Assembly (NCBI GenBank): GCA_014763515.1
Contig: JACXVH010000208.1
Coordinates: 1-5,712, forward strand
From: Flavobacteriaceae bacterium
GTDB taxonomy: Bacteria > Bacteroidota > Bacteroidia > Flavobacteriales > Flavobacteriaceae
Reading direction: 5' to 3'
Length of the DNA stretch: 5,712 nt
Both the position numbers and the translations under genes were made by a program. The first letter of the stretch is position 1. Each line of letters opens with the position of its first letter. Shown piece by piece: positions 1-5,712 of the stretch. The notes under the pieces were generated by a model. The model made no database searches. It was not told the DNA's origin and saw only the letters and a list, made by a program, of their open reading frames with translations.

Positions 1-1890
1 TAAACCAATTCTAGAAAGTATTGACATTACATAACCTTTAAATAAAAAGAAATCAGATTTTTGTTGTGTTTGAGCCCAAGATTCATCATTTCGATTACCC
101 GTCATAAACAAAGTTAAATGTTTATTTTCTTCATAACCTGATGGTAATTTATGATACGTTTTTCCGAATTCGAATAATTTTAAATCCGTTTTTCTTCTGT
201 TTATATTAAAAGAAACCGCTTCCAATGCAGAAAATAACATTGACTGGCGCATTACAGATAAATCATTGCTCAAAGGATTCAGCATTTTCACTGTAAATTC
301 TTCTTTTAGACTACTTGATAACGAAACGTAATCTGGTTTTGTTAATGAGTTGGCCATCATTTCGTTGAAACCTAAAGAACACAATTGATTTGCAACAATA
401 TTTTGAACTTTAAATTCTTCGGTACGAGATGAATTAGCTATAGTAGCATTTAATTTTTGAGAAAACTTAATGTTGTTGTAACCGTAAACACGTAAAATTT
501 CTTCAATTACATCAATTTCTCTTTGTACATCTACTCTATAAGACGGAATGAGTAATCCTAAACCTGCTTCTGTAACATTATTAATTTTAATTTCTAAAGA
601 AACTAATATTTTTTTAATAATTTCTCTTGAAATATCCTCACCGATAACACGTTTTATTTTATCAAATGTTAAAAAGACTTGAAAATCTTCAATCTTTTTA
701 GGATAAATATCTATAATATCAGAAGTAATTTCACCACCAGCAACTTCTTGAATAAGTAAGGCAGCTCTTTTTAATGCATATTCTGTTAAGTTAGGATCAA
801 TTCCTCTTTCAAATCTAAATGAAGCATCAGTACTCAAAGTGTGACGTTTAGCTGTTTTACGAACTGAAACAGGATTAAAATAAGCACTTTCTAAGAAAAC
901 CCCAGCAATACACATAGGTTCTTCAGCATTACAAATCATTAAATCTTCAGCATCTAATGTTCGTTCAATATCGTCTAATGTTGTAAATTTTGTTCCAGCG
1001 GCAACAGTTTTTACTATAACTTTATTTCCTTTAATTTTTGCAGCATCAAAAGCGTGTAAAGGTTGTCCTAATTCGTGTAACACATAATTAGTAACATCAA
1101 CCACATTATTTTTTGGAGTTAAACCAATTGCTTTTAATCTATTTTGTAACCAACTTGGAGAAGGTTTAACACTAACTCCAGAAATAGTAACACCACAATA
1201 ACGAGGTGCTAATTTGTCGTTTTCAACTTGAACATCAATTTTTAAAGTACGCTTATCAACTTTAAAATTACTAACTGAAGGCGTAATTAATTCCGATTGT
1301 TTATCGCGAATAATTTTTGCAGCTCTCAAATCTCTTGCTACTCCATAATGGCTCATTGCATCTGCTCTGTTTGGTGTTAAACCAATTTCGAAAACTTGAT
1401 CACTTTCTATATTGAAAATTTTAGCAGCAGGAGTTCCAGGTTTTAAATTTTCATCTAAAATTAAAATTCCATCATGACTTTCACCAAGACCCAATTCGTC
1501 TTCAGCGCAAATCATTCCATTACTTTCTTCGCCTCTAATTTTTCCTTTTTTTATTTCAAATGCGTTTCCTTCTTTGTCATATAATTTAGTACCAATAGTT
1601 GCAACTGGAACTTTTTGTCCTTCTGCAACATTTGGAGCGCCACAAACAATTTGTACAGGTGCATTTCCATCTCCTAAATCTACTGTAGTAATTTTTAGTC
1701 GATCTGCATTAGGATGTTGTACGCATGTTAAAACATGTCCAACCACAACTCCTTGCAAGCCACCTTTTAGACTTTCATAAGTATCTACACCTTCTACTTC
1801 AAGACCTAAGTCGGTTAAGATTTCAGAAATTTCTTCGGCTTTTAATTCTGTTTTTATAAATTGTTTTAACCAATTGTAAGAAATACGCAT
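1..1890 (-). CDS. pheT: Phenylalanine--tRNA ligase beta subunit, C-terminus cut off by window edge
   Basis: Beta chain of the cytoplasmic alpha2beta2 enzyme that charges tRNA-Phe. It binds tRNA and carries the editing site that removes mischarged Tyr. The frame is open for 630 codons from ATG at 1888-1890 to the window edge; the family is about 800 residues, so roughly 170 are missing, including the anticodon-binding FDX-ACB domain. Seen in order: the N-terminal MRISYNWLKQFI start; the OB-fold tRNA-binding domain (about 47-150, with HPNADRLK at 59-66); the B3/4 editing domain (about 215-370, with LHAFD at 278-282 and STDASFRFERG at 353-363); and the B5 domain with the Mg-ligand set D454, D460, E463, E464 in DVQREIDVIEEI. 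Editing residues equivalent to E. coli H261, E334, T354 and A356 are present as H279, E334, T354 and A356. Odd: after CIAGVF (residue 332) the sequence jumps straight to LESAYF, so the 15-residue Gly-rich loop holding the equivalent of E. coli G318 is absent. Identity is certain; the intactness of the editing domain is not. Confidence 0.97.
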   Translation of the reverse strand, partial: MRISYNWLKQFIKTELKAEEISEILTDLGLEVEGVDTYESLKGGLQGVVVGHVLTCVQHPNADRLKITTVDLGDGNAPVQIVCGAPNVAEGQKVPVATIGTKLYDKEGNAFEIKKGKIRGEESNGMICAEDELGLGESHDGILILDENLKPGTPAAKIFNIESDQVFEIGLTPNRADAMSHYGVARDLRAAKIIRDKQSELITPSVSNFKVDKRTLKIDVQVENDKLAPRYCGVTISGVSVKPSPSWLQNRLKAIGLTPKNNVVDVTNYVLHELGQPLHAFDAAKIKGNKVIVKTVAAGTKFTTLDDIERTLDAEDLMICNAEEPMCIAGVFLESAYFNPVSVRKTAKRHTLSTDASFRFERGIDPNLTEYALKRAALLIQEVAGGEITSDIIDIYPKKIEDFQVFLTFDKIKRVIGEDISREIIKKILVSLEIKINNVTEAGLGLLIPSYRVDVQREIDVIEEILRVYGYNNIKFSQKLNATIANSSRTEEFKVQNIVANQLCSLGFNEMMANSLTKPDYVSLSSSLKEEFTVKMLNPLSNDLSVMRQSMLFSALEAVSFNINRRKTDLKLFEFGKTYHKLPSGYEENKHLTLFMTGNRNDESWAQTQQKSDFFLFKGYVMSILSRIGL

Positions 1891-1911
1891 TTTATATCGA
1901 ATTTAAAGCTG

Positions 1912-1919
1912 CAAAGATA
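1912..1919 (-). promoter_or_regulatory. Bacteroidota -7 box for pheT
   Basis: Read on the minus strand this is TATCTTTG followed by C, a perfect match to the TAnnTTTG -7 element used by the Bacteroidota primary sigma factor. It ends 21 bases before the pheT ATG, so the 5' leader would be very short (about 15-20 bases). No good TTTG-type -33 element lies at the usual distance, because the region upstream is occupied by the 8-bp repeat array, which on this strand reads CAAA-rich. The box suggests pheT can be transcribed on its own despite lying 81 bases behind the bestrophin gene. Assignment is by motif only. Confidence 0.55.
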
Positions 1920-1924
1920 AGGTT

Positions 1925-1956
1925 AATTTGATGATTTGAAAATTTGATGATTTGAA
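1925..1956. repeat. 32-bp tandem array, two perfect copies of a 16-mer (8-bp period)
   Basis: Two perfect head-to-tail copies of AATTTGATGATTTGAA (1925-1940 and 1941-1956), followed by a partial third (AATT). Each 16-mer is itself two diverged 8-mers, AATTTGAT and GATTTGAA. It lies between the bestrophin stop and the pheT promoter. A sister array with the same 8-bp period and the same 32-bp length lies at 4866-4897. From memory, AATTTGAAA-type strings are common between genes in Flavobacterium; that has not been checked here. Confidence 0.85.
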
Positions 1957-1971
1957 AATTGCGTTTTTATG

Positions 1972-2835
1972 CTAAAGAATTTCTTCTACATGTTTTTTAA
2001 TGTTTAAAGCTATTTTTTTTGTAGGTAAATCATTGGCATCATTACCAAAAGGATCTTCTATTTCTTCTGCAATTAATTCTAAACTAGCTAATACATAGAA
2101 AACAAATACCACAACAGGAATAGTATAATAACCTAAACTAAATGCATAACCAAAAGGTAATGTCATGATGTAAATAAAAATAAATTTTTTGATGAATGAA
2201 CTGTACGAGTAGGGAATAGGTGTGTTTTTTATTCGTTCACAAGCACCACATATATCAGTAAATGACTGTAATTCAGCATTAATTATAATGAGTTGGTCAC
2301 CTGAAATTTTACCAGAAACATACAAATCATTAGCTTTTTGGAACAACATTTTAGCAATTTGATTGGGTTTGTGCTTGTGATGATCAATCTCTAAATCTAA
2401 TCCTTCAATTAACATTAAAGCCGTTTCTTCGTCGGCTAAGTGTTTTTGAAGAAAAGAAGCGTAACTTGGAATTAACTTTCTAAAATAGTTTCTATCATGT
2501 TCGTCTTTTAAATAGGCAGATAATTTTAAGGCTAAATTTCTACTATTGTTTACTAATGCTCCCCAATGTTTTCTTCCTTCCCACCAACGGTCATAAGCGG
2601 TATTCGTTCTAAAAACTAAAAGAAGAGAGATAACAAACCCTACCATACCATGCATGATTGTTGTATTCTTTACATGACTATTTTCTGCCAATTGCCAATA
2701 TTCCATTTCTAAATAAGTTATTCCGTAGGAATAAATCCCAATCAAAATCATCATCGGGATTAATTGACGAAAAGTATCCGATTTATGAAAACGGAAAATA
2801 AAAGTAAGCCAGTCTTTTGGGTTGTATTGAACCAT
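1972..2835 (-). CDS. Bestrophin-family (UPF0187) membrane channel protein
   Basis: Bacterial bestrophin homologue of 287 residues, a normal full length for the family. Bestrophins are pentameric ion channels of the inner membrane; bacterial members conduct ions, but the physiological role in Bacteroidota is not established. Visible features: a hydrophobic segment at about 25-47; a second at about 60-76 leading into the signature RTNTAYDRWWEGR (76-88); a soluble helical middle with DICGACERIKNTPIP (194-208); then two closely spaced membrane segments (about 215-235 and 238-256); and the conserved acidic tail EEIEDPFGNDANDLP (257-271). The start at 2835 is the only sensible ATG and is preceded by an A-rich run rather than a Shine-Dalgarno site, as is usual in this phylum. 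It lies 100 bases after the recG stop on the same strand, so cotranscription is possible, and no good -7 box was found in that gap. Unlike its two neighbours it shows no missing segment. Confidence 0.93.
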   Translation of the reverse strand: MVQYNPKDWLTFIFRFHKSDTFRQLIPMMILIGIYSYGITYLEMEYWQLAENSHVKNTTIMHGMVGFVISLLLVFRTNTAYDRWWEGRKHWGALVNNSRNLALKLSAYLKDEHDRNYFRKLIPSYASFLQKHLADEETALMLIEGLDLEIDHHKHKPNQIAKMLFQKANDLYVSGKISGDQLIIINAELQSFTDICGACERIKNTPIPYSYSSFIKKFIFIYIMTLPFGYAFSLGYYTIPVVVFVFYVLASLELIAEEIEDPFGNDANDLPTKKIALNIKKHVEEIL

Positions 2836-2839
2836 TTTT

Positions 2840-2930
2840 TTTGGGTTTAAGGTTTAAGGTAAAAGGTGATGGGTTTAGGTTGAAAGAAACTTTAAATAAA
2901 ATCTTTTACCATTAACCCTTTACCTAATAC
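2840..2930. repeat. Imperfect inverted repeat with GGTTTAAGG units between recG and bestrophin gene
   Basis: On the plus strand the left part carries two overlapping GGTTTAAGG units and then AGGTAAAAGGTGATGGGTTTA (about 2855-2875). The right part (about 2904-2926) reads, on the opposite strand, AGGTAAAGGGTTAATGG. The arms match at about 15 of 21 positions with a spacer near 30 bases, so a weak hairpin could form in RNA read toward the bestrophin gene. There is no U-tract in the right place for a standard terminator. It looks more like two decayed copies of a short repeat in opposite orientation than a designed structure. Role unknown. Confidence 0.45.
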
Positions 2931-2935
2931 CAAAA

Positions 2936-3640
2936 TTAACTAATGTAATTCCAAATATTCTTTTTCTTGCTCAATTCCAAGAAGATTTGTTTCATTTTTT
3001 GATGCTCAGGTTTAGTCATATTCGGATCTTCTTTTAAAATCTTTATGGCAATATGACGAGCCAATTGTAAAATATCTCTGTCTTTAACCAAGTCAGCAAT
3101 GTGTAGATTTAGAACACCGCTTTGTTGGGTTCCCATAATATCACCAGGACCACGTAGCTTTAAATCGACTTCGGCAATTTCAAATCCGTCATTTGTAGCA
3201 CACATGGTTTCTAAACGGGTTTTACTATCGTTACTTAATTTGTGACTTGTCATTAAAATACAATAACTTTGTTCGGCACCACGACCAACACGGCCACGTA
3301 GCTGATGCAATTGTGATAATCCAAATCGTTCTGCACTTTCAATTACCATTACAGATGCATTTGGAACATTTACACCAACTTCAATTACGGTTGTTGCCAC
3401 CATAATATTGGTTTTTCCTTCTGCAAAACGACGCATTTCTTCGTCTTTATCAGCGGGTTTCATTTTACCATGTACGATTGAAATGGAATATTGAGGTAAC
3501 GGAAAATCACGTGAAATACTTTCATAACCATCCATTAAATCTTTATAATCCATTTTTTCAGATTCTTGAATTAATGGATATACGATATAAACTTGGCGTC
3601 CTTTAGCTATTTCATCTTTTAAAAATTTCCAGACTTTCAA
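2936..3640 (-). CDS. recG: RecG C-terminal fragment (helicase motifs IV-VI), out of frame with the N-terminal part
   Basis: Downstream piece of broken recG: the second RecA-like domain and the RecG C-terminus, ending in KKKNIWNYIS at TAA 2936-2938. Counting from the TTG at 3640, it shows HGKMKPADKDEEM (58-70), motif V around VATTVIEVGVNVP (81-93), motif VI in QLRGRVGRG (113-121), and the RecG-specific LKLRGPGDIMGTQQSG stretch. The homologous reading extends upstream of the TTG to about 3682 (RKPIQTVHRYDSNR), so the TTG is only the first formal start in this frame and lies inside conserved sequence. It is probably not a real start, and the first in-frame ATG is 30 codons in. No Walker A is present, so the piece cannot be a helicase by itself. 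Confidence 0.8.
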   Translation of the reverse strand: MKVWKFLKDEIAKGRQVYIVYPLIQESEKMDYKDLMDGYESISRDFPLPQYSISIVHGKMKPADKDEEMRRFAEGKTNIMVATTVIEVGVNVPNASVMVIESAERFGLSQLHQLRGRVGRGAEQSYCILMTSHKLSNDSKTRLETMCATNDGFEIAEVDLKLRGPGDIMGTQQSGVLNLHIADLVKDRDILQLARHIAIKILKEDPNMTKPEHQKMKQIFLELSKKKNIWNYIS

Positions 3641-3650
3641 TCGATTACTG

Positions 3651-4769
3651 TCATAACGATGAACGGTTTGTATTGGTTTTCTTTGAACGTTGCTCTACAC
3701 CGAATCTATGTTGTTCGTCAATAATGGCTAAACCTAAATTATGAAACTGAACCTTATCTTCTAAAATAGCATGCGTACCAATTAAGATATCTAAACTTCC
3801 GTTTTCAAGTTCTTCGTGAATAATTTTTCTCTCTGAAGTTTTAGTAGAACCAGTTAACAGTTTTATATTGATATTTAGGTTTTTAGCTAAATCCGAAAGT
3901 CCGTTGAAATGTTGCGTTGCTAAAATTTCTGTTGGTGCCATTAAGCAACTTTGGAAACCATTGTCTTTGGCAATTAACATTGAAAGTAAAGCGACAATCG
4001 TTTTTCCGGAACCAACATCACCTTGTAACAAACGATTCATTTGTGCATTACTGCCTAAATCATTTCGGATTTCTTTAATCACTCTTTTTTGAGCATTGGT
4101 TAATTCAAAAGGTAAATGATTTTGGTAAAAATCGTTAAAATTATCGCCAACAATTTCAAAAGGATGAGCATTTTTCGGAATTAATTGTAATTCTTGAATA
4201 ATGCTTTCGGGTAAAGTTTCTGTAAATAATGCTTGTGTTTCTACAAACAGTTGTTGCATCATTTTATTGATGGCTTTATTGGTAATATTTTTATTGGCTA
4301 ATTTTTCCGTACTAGGATAAACAGGTTGCATCGCACTTCGCAAACTCGCTTTGTGTTCGTCTAGCAATTCCATTTCTGGATGCGCCATATTGTACATTCC
4401 ATTGAAAGAAGTGACTTTTCCAAAAATTACATACGGAACATTAATTTTTAAACTCTCTTTTATCCATTTATGTCCTTGAAACCAAACCAATTCCATTTCA
4501 CCCGTATCATCAATAAAGGTTGCGACTAAGCGTGTGCCTCTTTTTTGTTCAACAGTTTTAATGTGGATAATCTTTCCTACAATTTGAACTTCCGAATTAC
4601 TGTTAACCAATTGATTTATTTTGTAATAGCGGGTTCGGTCTATGTATCGATTGGGATATAAGTTCAACAAATCTCCATATCTTTGAATATTTAGTTCCTT
4701 GCGAAGTAAATCGCCACGTTGCGGACCAACGCCTTTTAAGTATTCAATGGGAGTGTCGAGTAAATTCAT
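3651..4769 (-). CDS. recG: RecG N-terminal fragment (wedge domain and helicase motifs I-II), ends in a frameshift
   Basis: Upstream piece of broken recG, 372 residues from ATG at 4767-4769 to TGA at 3651-3653. It holds the N-terminal wedge/OB region (about 1-150, with YLKGVGPQRG at 10-19 and the OB strand LVATFIDDTGEMELVWFQG at 81-99), Walker A GDVGSGKT (250-257), motif Ia MAPTEILATQH (277-287), GSTKTSERK (307-315), GTHAILED (331-338) and the Walker B DEQH box (351-354). The true RecG reading stops at K363; the last nine residues (KTNTNRSSL) are out-of-frame sequence. A second loss sits at A201/H202, where about 45 residues with the conserved RLKFEELF-type helix normally found in the family are absent. 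Without the second RecA-like domain the product could bind ATP but should not unwind DNA. Confidence 0.85.
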   Translation of the reverse strand: MNLLDTPIEYLKGVGPQRGDLLRKELNIQRYGDLLNLYPNRYIDRTRYYKINQLVNSNSEVQIVGKIIHIKTVEQKRGTRLVATFIDDTGEMELVWFQGHKWIKESLKINVPYVIFGKVTSFNGMYNMAHPEMELLDEHKASLRSAMQPVYPSTEKLANKNITNKAINKMMQQLFVETQALFTETLPESIIQELQLIPKNAHPFEIVGDNFNDFYQNHLPFELTNAQKRVIKEIRNDLGSNAQMNRLLQGDVGSGKTIVALLSMLIAKDNGFQSCLMAPTEILATQHFNGLSDLAKNLNINIKLLTGSTKTSERKIIHEELENGSLDILIGTHAILEDKVQFHNLGLAIIDEQHRFGVEQRSKKTNTNRSSL

Positions 4770-4806
4770 TATTTAGTTTACTATGTTCAGTCTCAAAATT
4801 TAGTTT

Positions 4807-4833
4807 GTCACTTCGAGCGGAGTCGAGAAGTCA
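4807..4833. repeat. Short palindromic element (ACTTCGA...TCGAGAAGT)
   Basis: A 22-base imperfect palindrome inside a GTC...TCA frame. ACTT (4810-4813) pairs with AAGT (4828-4831) and CGA (4814-4816) with TCG (4823-4825), leaving a GCGGAG loop and a two-base AG bulge. It is visibly more G+C-rich than the surrounding DNA. It lies in the divergent gap between recG and the M1 peptidase gene, about 40 bases from the recG start. From memory, CTTCGAGCGnAGTCGAGAAG-type strings recur between genes in many Bacteroidota genomes, so I read it as one copy of an interspersed element. Only one copy is in this window, so that cannot be shown here. Confidence 0.6.
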
Positions 4834-4865
4834 TATATAAAATTATAGTAGCGAAGATAGTTTTT

Positions 4866-4897
4866 AATTTGAAAATTTGAAAATTTGGTAATTTGAA
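4866..4897. repeat. 32-bp array of four 8-bp AATTTGAA units
   Basis: Four adjoining 8-mers: AATTTGAA (4866), AATTTGAA (4874), AATTTGGT (4882) and AATTTGAA (4890), followed by AATAC. It shares period, unit and total length with the array at 1925-1956. It ends 36 bases before the M1 peptidase ATG and overlaps the stretch where the upstream promoter element of that gene should be, so it puts a TTTG every 8 bases just ahead of the probable -7 box. Confidence 0.85.
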
Positions 4898-4911
4898 AAT
4901 ACTTATATTCG
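4884..4911 (+). promoter_or_regulatory. Candidate Bacteroidota promoter for the M1 peptidase gene
   Basis: TATATTCG at 4904-4911 matches the -7 consensus TAnnTTTG at all but one fixed position and lies 22 bases before the ATG at 4934. The repeat array upstream offers two possible -33 TTTG elements: 4884-4887 (16-base spacer, slightly short) and 4876-4879 (24-base spacer, slightly long). The predicted leader is short, under 20 bases. Motif-based only. Confidence 0.4.
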
Positions 4912-4933
4912 TGTAAAATTCAAGAACTATTTC

Positions 4934-5712
4934 ATGCTACGATATTTACTGCTGTTTTTTAGTGTTTTAGCTTTTTCCCAACAATATAAAAGTGTTGATT
5001 TTATTATTTGTGATGCTATTGTGTCACCAAACTTCAATGAAAAATCTATTTATGGAGAAGTTACTTACGAATTCAAAGTTTTAGAAAAAATAGATACCAT
5101 CAGTATTGATGCGGTGGCTATGGATTTTACGGAAGTTAAAATTAACAATAAAAAAGTTCCTTTCGTTTATGATGGAAAGCATTTAAAACTTTATAAAGGT
5201 TTCAAAAAGAAAAAAAATATTATTTCATTTACTTATACAGCTAAACCAAAGCAAACCATGTATTTTGTGGGAAATGAAGAAGATTTTCAAATTTGGACAC
5301 AAGGTCAAGGTAAATATACAAGCCATTGGTTACCTAGTTTTGATGATGTTAATGAAAAGGTGATTTTTAATGTCAATATTATTTTTGATAAAAAAATGAA
5401 CGTTTTGGCTAATGGTAAATCATATAAAAAATTAGATTTTAATACCACATTTTCATTTAAAACTGATGGTAAAGAAATAGTTAGAAGTTTTAAAATGAAA
5501 AAACCAATGTCTTCTTATTTAGTGATGTTGGCCATTGGCGATTTTATAAAACAAACAGAAACGACTTCATCGGGAACGGTTTTAGAATATTATTTGGATA
5601 GAAAAGACAGCTTAAAATTTGAGCCAACATATAGACATTCTAAACAAATATTTGAGTTTTTAGAACAAGAAATCGGCATAAAATATCCTTGGGAAGTATA
5701 TCGTCAAGTTCC
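4934..5712 (+). CDS. Secreted M1-family metallopeptidase (aminopeptidase N-like), N-terminal part, runs off the window
   Basis: N-terminal 259 residues of a gluzincin M1 aminopeptidase, a zinc enzyme that removes N-terminal residues from peptides. The start MLRYLLLFFSVLAFSQQ is a signal peptide with likely cleavage around S15/Q16. There is no lipobox cysteine, so the product is probably periplasmic or exported. The beta-sandwich N-domain is seen, with the family block QIWTQGQGKYTSHWLPSFDD at 119-138 (anchoring the N-terminal substrate side), then KPMSSYLVMLAIGDF, typical of M1 enzymes ahead of the catalytic domain. The GAMEN motif and HExxH-E zinc site normally follow soon after the KYPWEVYRQVP reached at the edge, so they are outside the window and catalytic competence cannot be judged. 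ATG at 4934 is chosen because it starts the signal peptide and sits behind the candidate promoter. It is divergent from recG, with a 164-base shared gap. Confidence 0.92.
   Translation, partial: MLRYLLLFFSVLAFSQQYKSVDFIICDAIVSPNFNEKSIYGEVTYEFKVLEKIDTISIDAVAMDFTEVKINNKKVPFVYDGKHLKLYKGFKKKKNIISFTYTAKPKQTMYFVGNEEDFQIWTQGQGKYTSHWLPSFDDVNEKVIFNVNIIFDKKMNVLANGKSYKKLDFNTTFSFKTDGKEIVRSFKMKKPMSSYLVMLAIGDFIKQTETTSSGTVLEYYLDRKDSLKFEPTYRHSKQIFEFLEQEIGIKYPWEVYRQV

Larger units (their letters stand above)
2936..4769 (-). pseudogene. recG: recG, ATP-dependent DNA helicase, disrupted by two internal deletions
   Basis: RecG is a superfamily 2 helicase that regresses stalled replication forks and branch-migrates Holliday junctions. 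Both halves are unmistakable and run in the same direction, but no single frame joins them. The part readable as RecG is about 363 residues from the start and 248 from the downstream frame, roughly 611 in total, against about 700 for Bacteroidota RecG. The shortfall falls at two points. Near 4166, LIPKNA runs directly into HPFEIVG with about 45 residues missing, in frame. Near 3682, FGVEQRSK runs into RKPIQTVHRY with about 43 residues missing, including motif III and the following ELPPG region. The second junction changes frame (lost length is 2 mod 3), giving TGA at 3651-3653. Outside the junctions there are no stops and conservation is high, which argues for a very recent event or a sequence error rather than a decaying gene. 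Confidence 0.88.

Noticed and set aside
1574..1780. 68-codon open frame on the plus strand
   Set aside because: It lies entirely antisense to the conserved N-terminal and OB-fold region of pheT, its protein resembles nothing, and no promoter precedes it. It is a shadow of the real gene.
1925..1956. CRISPR-like repeats
   Set aside because: The units adjoin with no spacers and are only 8 or 16 bases long, so this is a simple tandem array.
1972..2835. A further internal deletion in the bestrophin gene, as in its neighbours
   Set aside because: All signature blocks are present at normal spacing and the 287-residue length is usual for the family.
3640..3660. Translational coupling or programmed frameshift joining the two recG halves
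   Set aside because: There is no slippery heptamer with a following structure at the junction, the ATG overlapping the TGA is in a third frame that stops at once, and a frameshift would not restore the roughly 43 missing residues with motif III.
3868..4092. 74-codon open frame on the plus strand
   Set aside because: Antisense to the Walker A to motif Ia part of recG. The translation is low-complexity shadow sequence with no family resemblance.
4794..4802. Possible -7 box for recG (TAAATTTTG on the minus strand)
   Set aside because: It has one base too many between TA and TTTG and no -33 element at a suitable distance. It is too weak to annotate in AT-rich DNA.

Overview
The window looks like a piece of a Flavobacteriaceae chromosome (Bacteroidota), most likely Flavobacterium or a close relative. 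The evidence is an AT-rich composition, Flavobacterium-like protein sequences, a perfect Bacteroidota -7 promoter box (TAnnTTTG) in front of one gene, no clear Shine-Dalgarno sequences, and short AT-rich intergenic repeats of a kind I associate with this genus. Taxonomy is inferred from sequence character only.

Layout: three genes lie on the minus strand and one on the plus strand. From right to left on the minus strand come recG (4769 to 2936, broken), a bestrophin-family membrane protein (2835 to 1972), and pheT, the phenylalanyl-tRNA synthetase beta chain (1890 to the left edge, cut off by the window). Divergent from recG, a secreted M1-family metallopeptidase starts at 4934 and runs off the right edge. 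Gaps between genes are short (81, 100 and 164 bases). They hold two 32-bp arrays built from an 8-bp AATTTGAA-like unit, an imperfect inverted repeat of GGTTTAAGG type, a short palindromic element and two candidate promoters. No tRNA, rRNA, CRISPR array, insertion sequence or phage gene was seen, and no stretch over 300 bases lacks a gene.

The genes are unrelated housekeeping functions (replication-fork repair, ion transport, translation, peptide degradation), and I see no dedicated accessory or defence system. The real anomaly is internal loss of conserved segments. recG lacks about 45 residues before its helicase core (in frame, near 4166) and about 43 residues including helicase motif III (out of frame, near 3682). 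pheT lacks a 15-residue conserved loop of the editing domain (in frame, near 895). The flanking sequence is otherwise clean and well conserved. Three such losses in under 4 kb, one of them in an essential gene, point either to an assembly or read artefact or to very recent deletions. This needs checking against raw reads before any biology is built on it.
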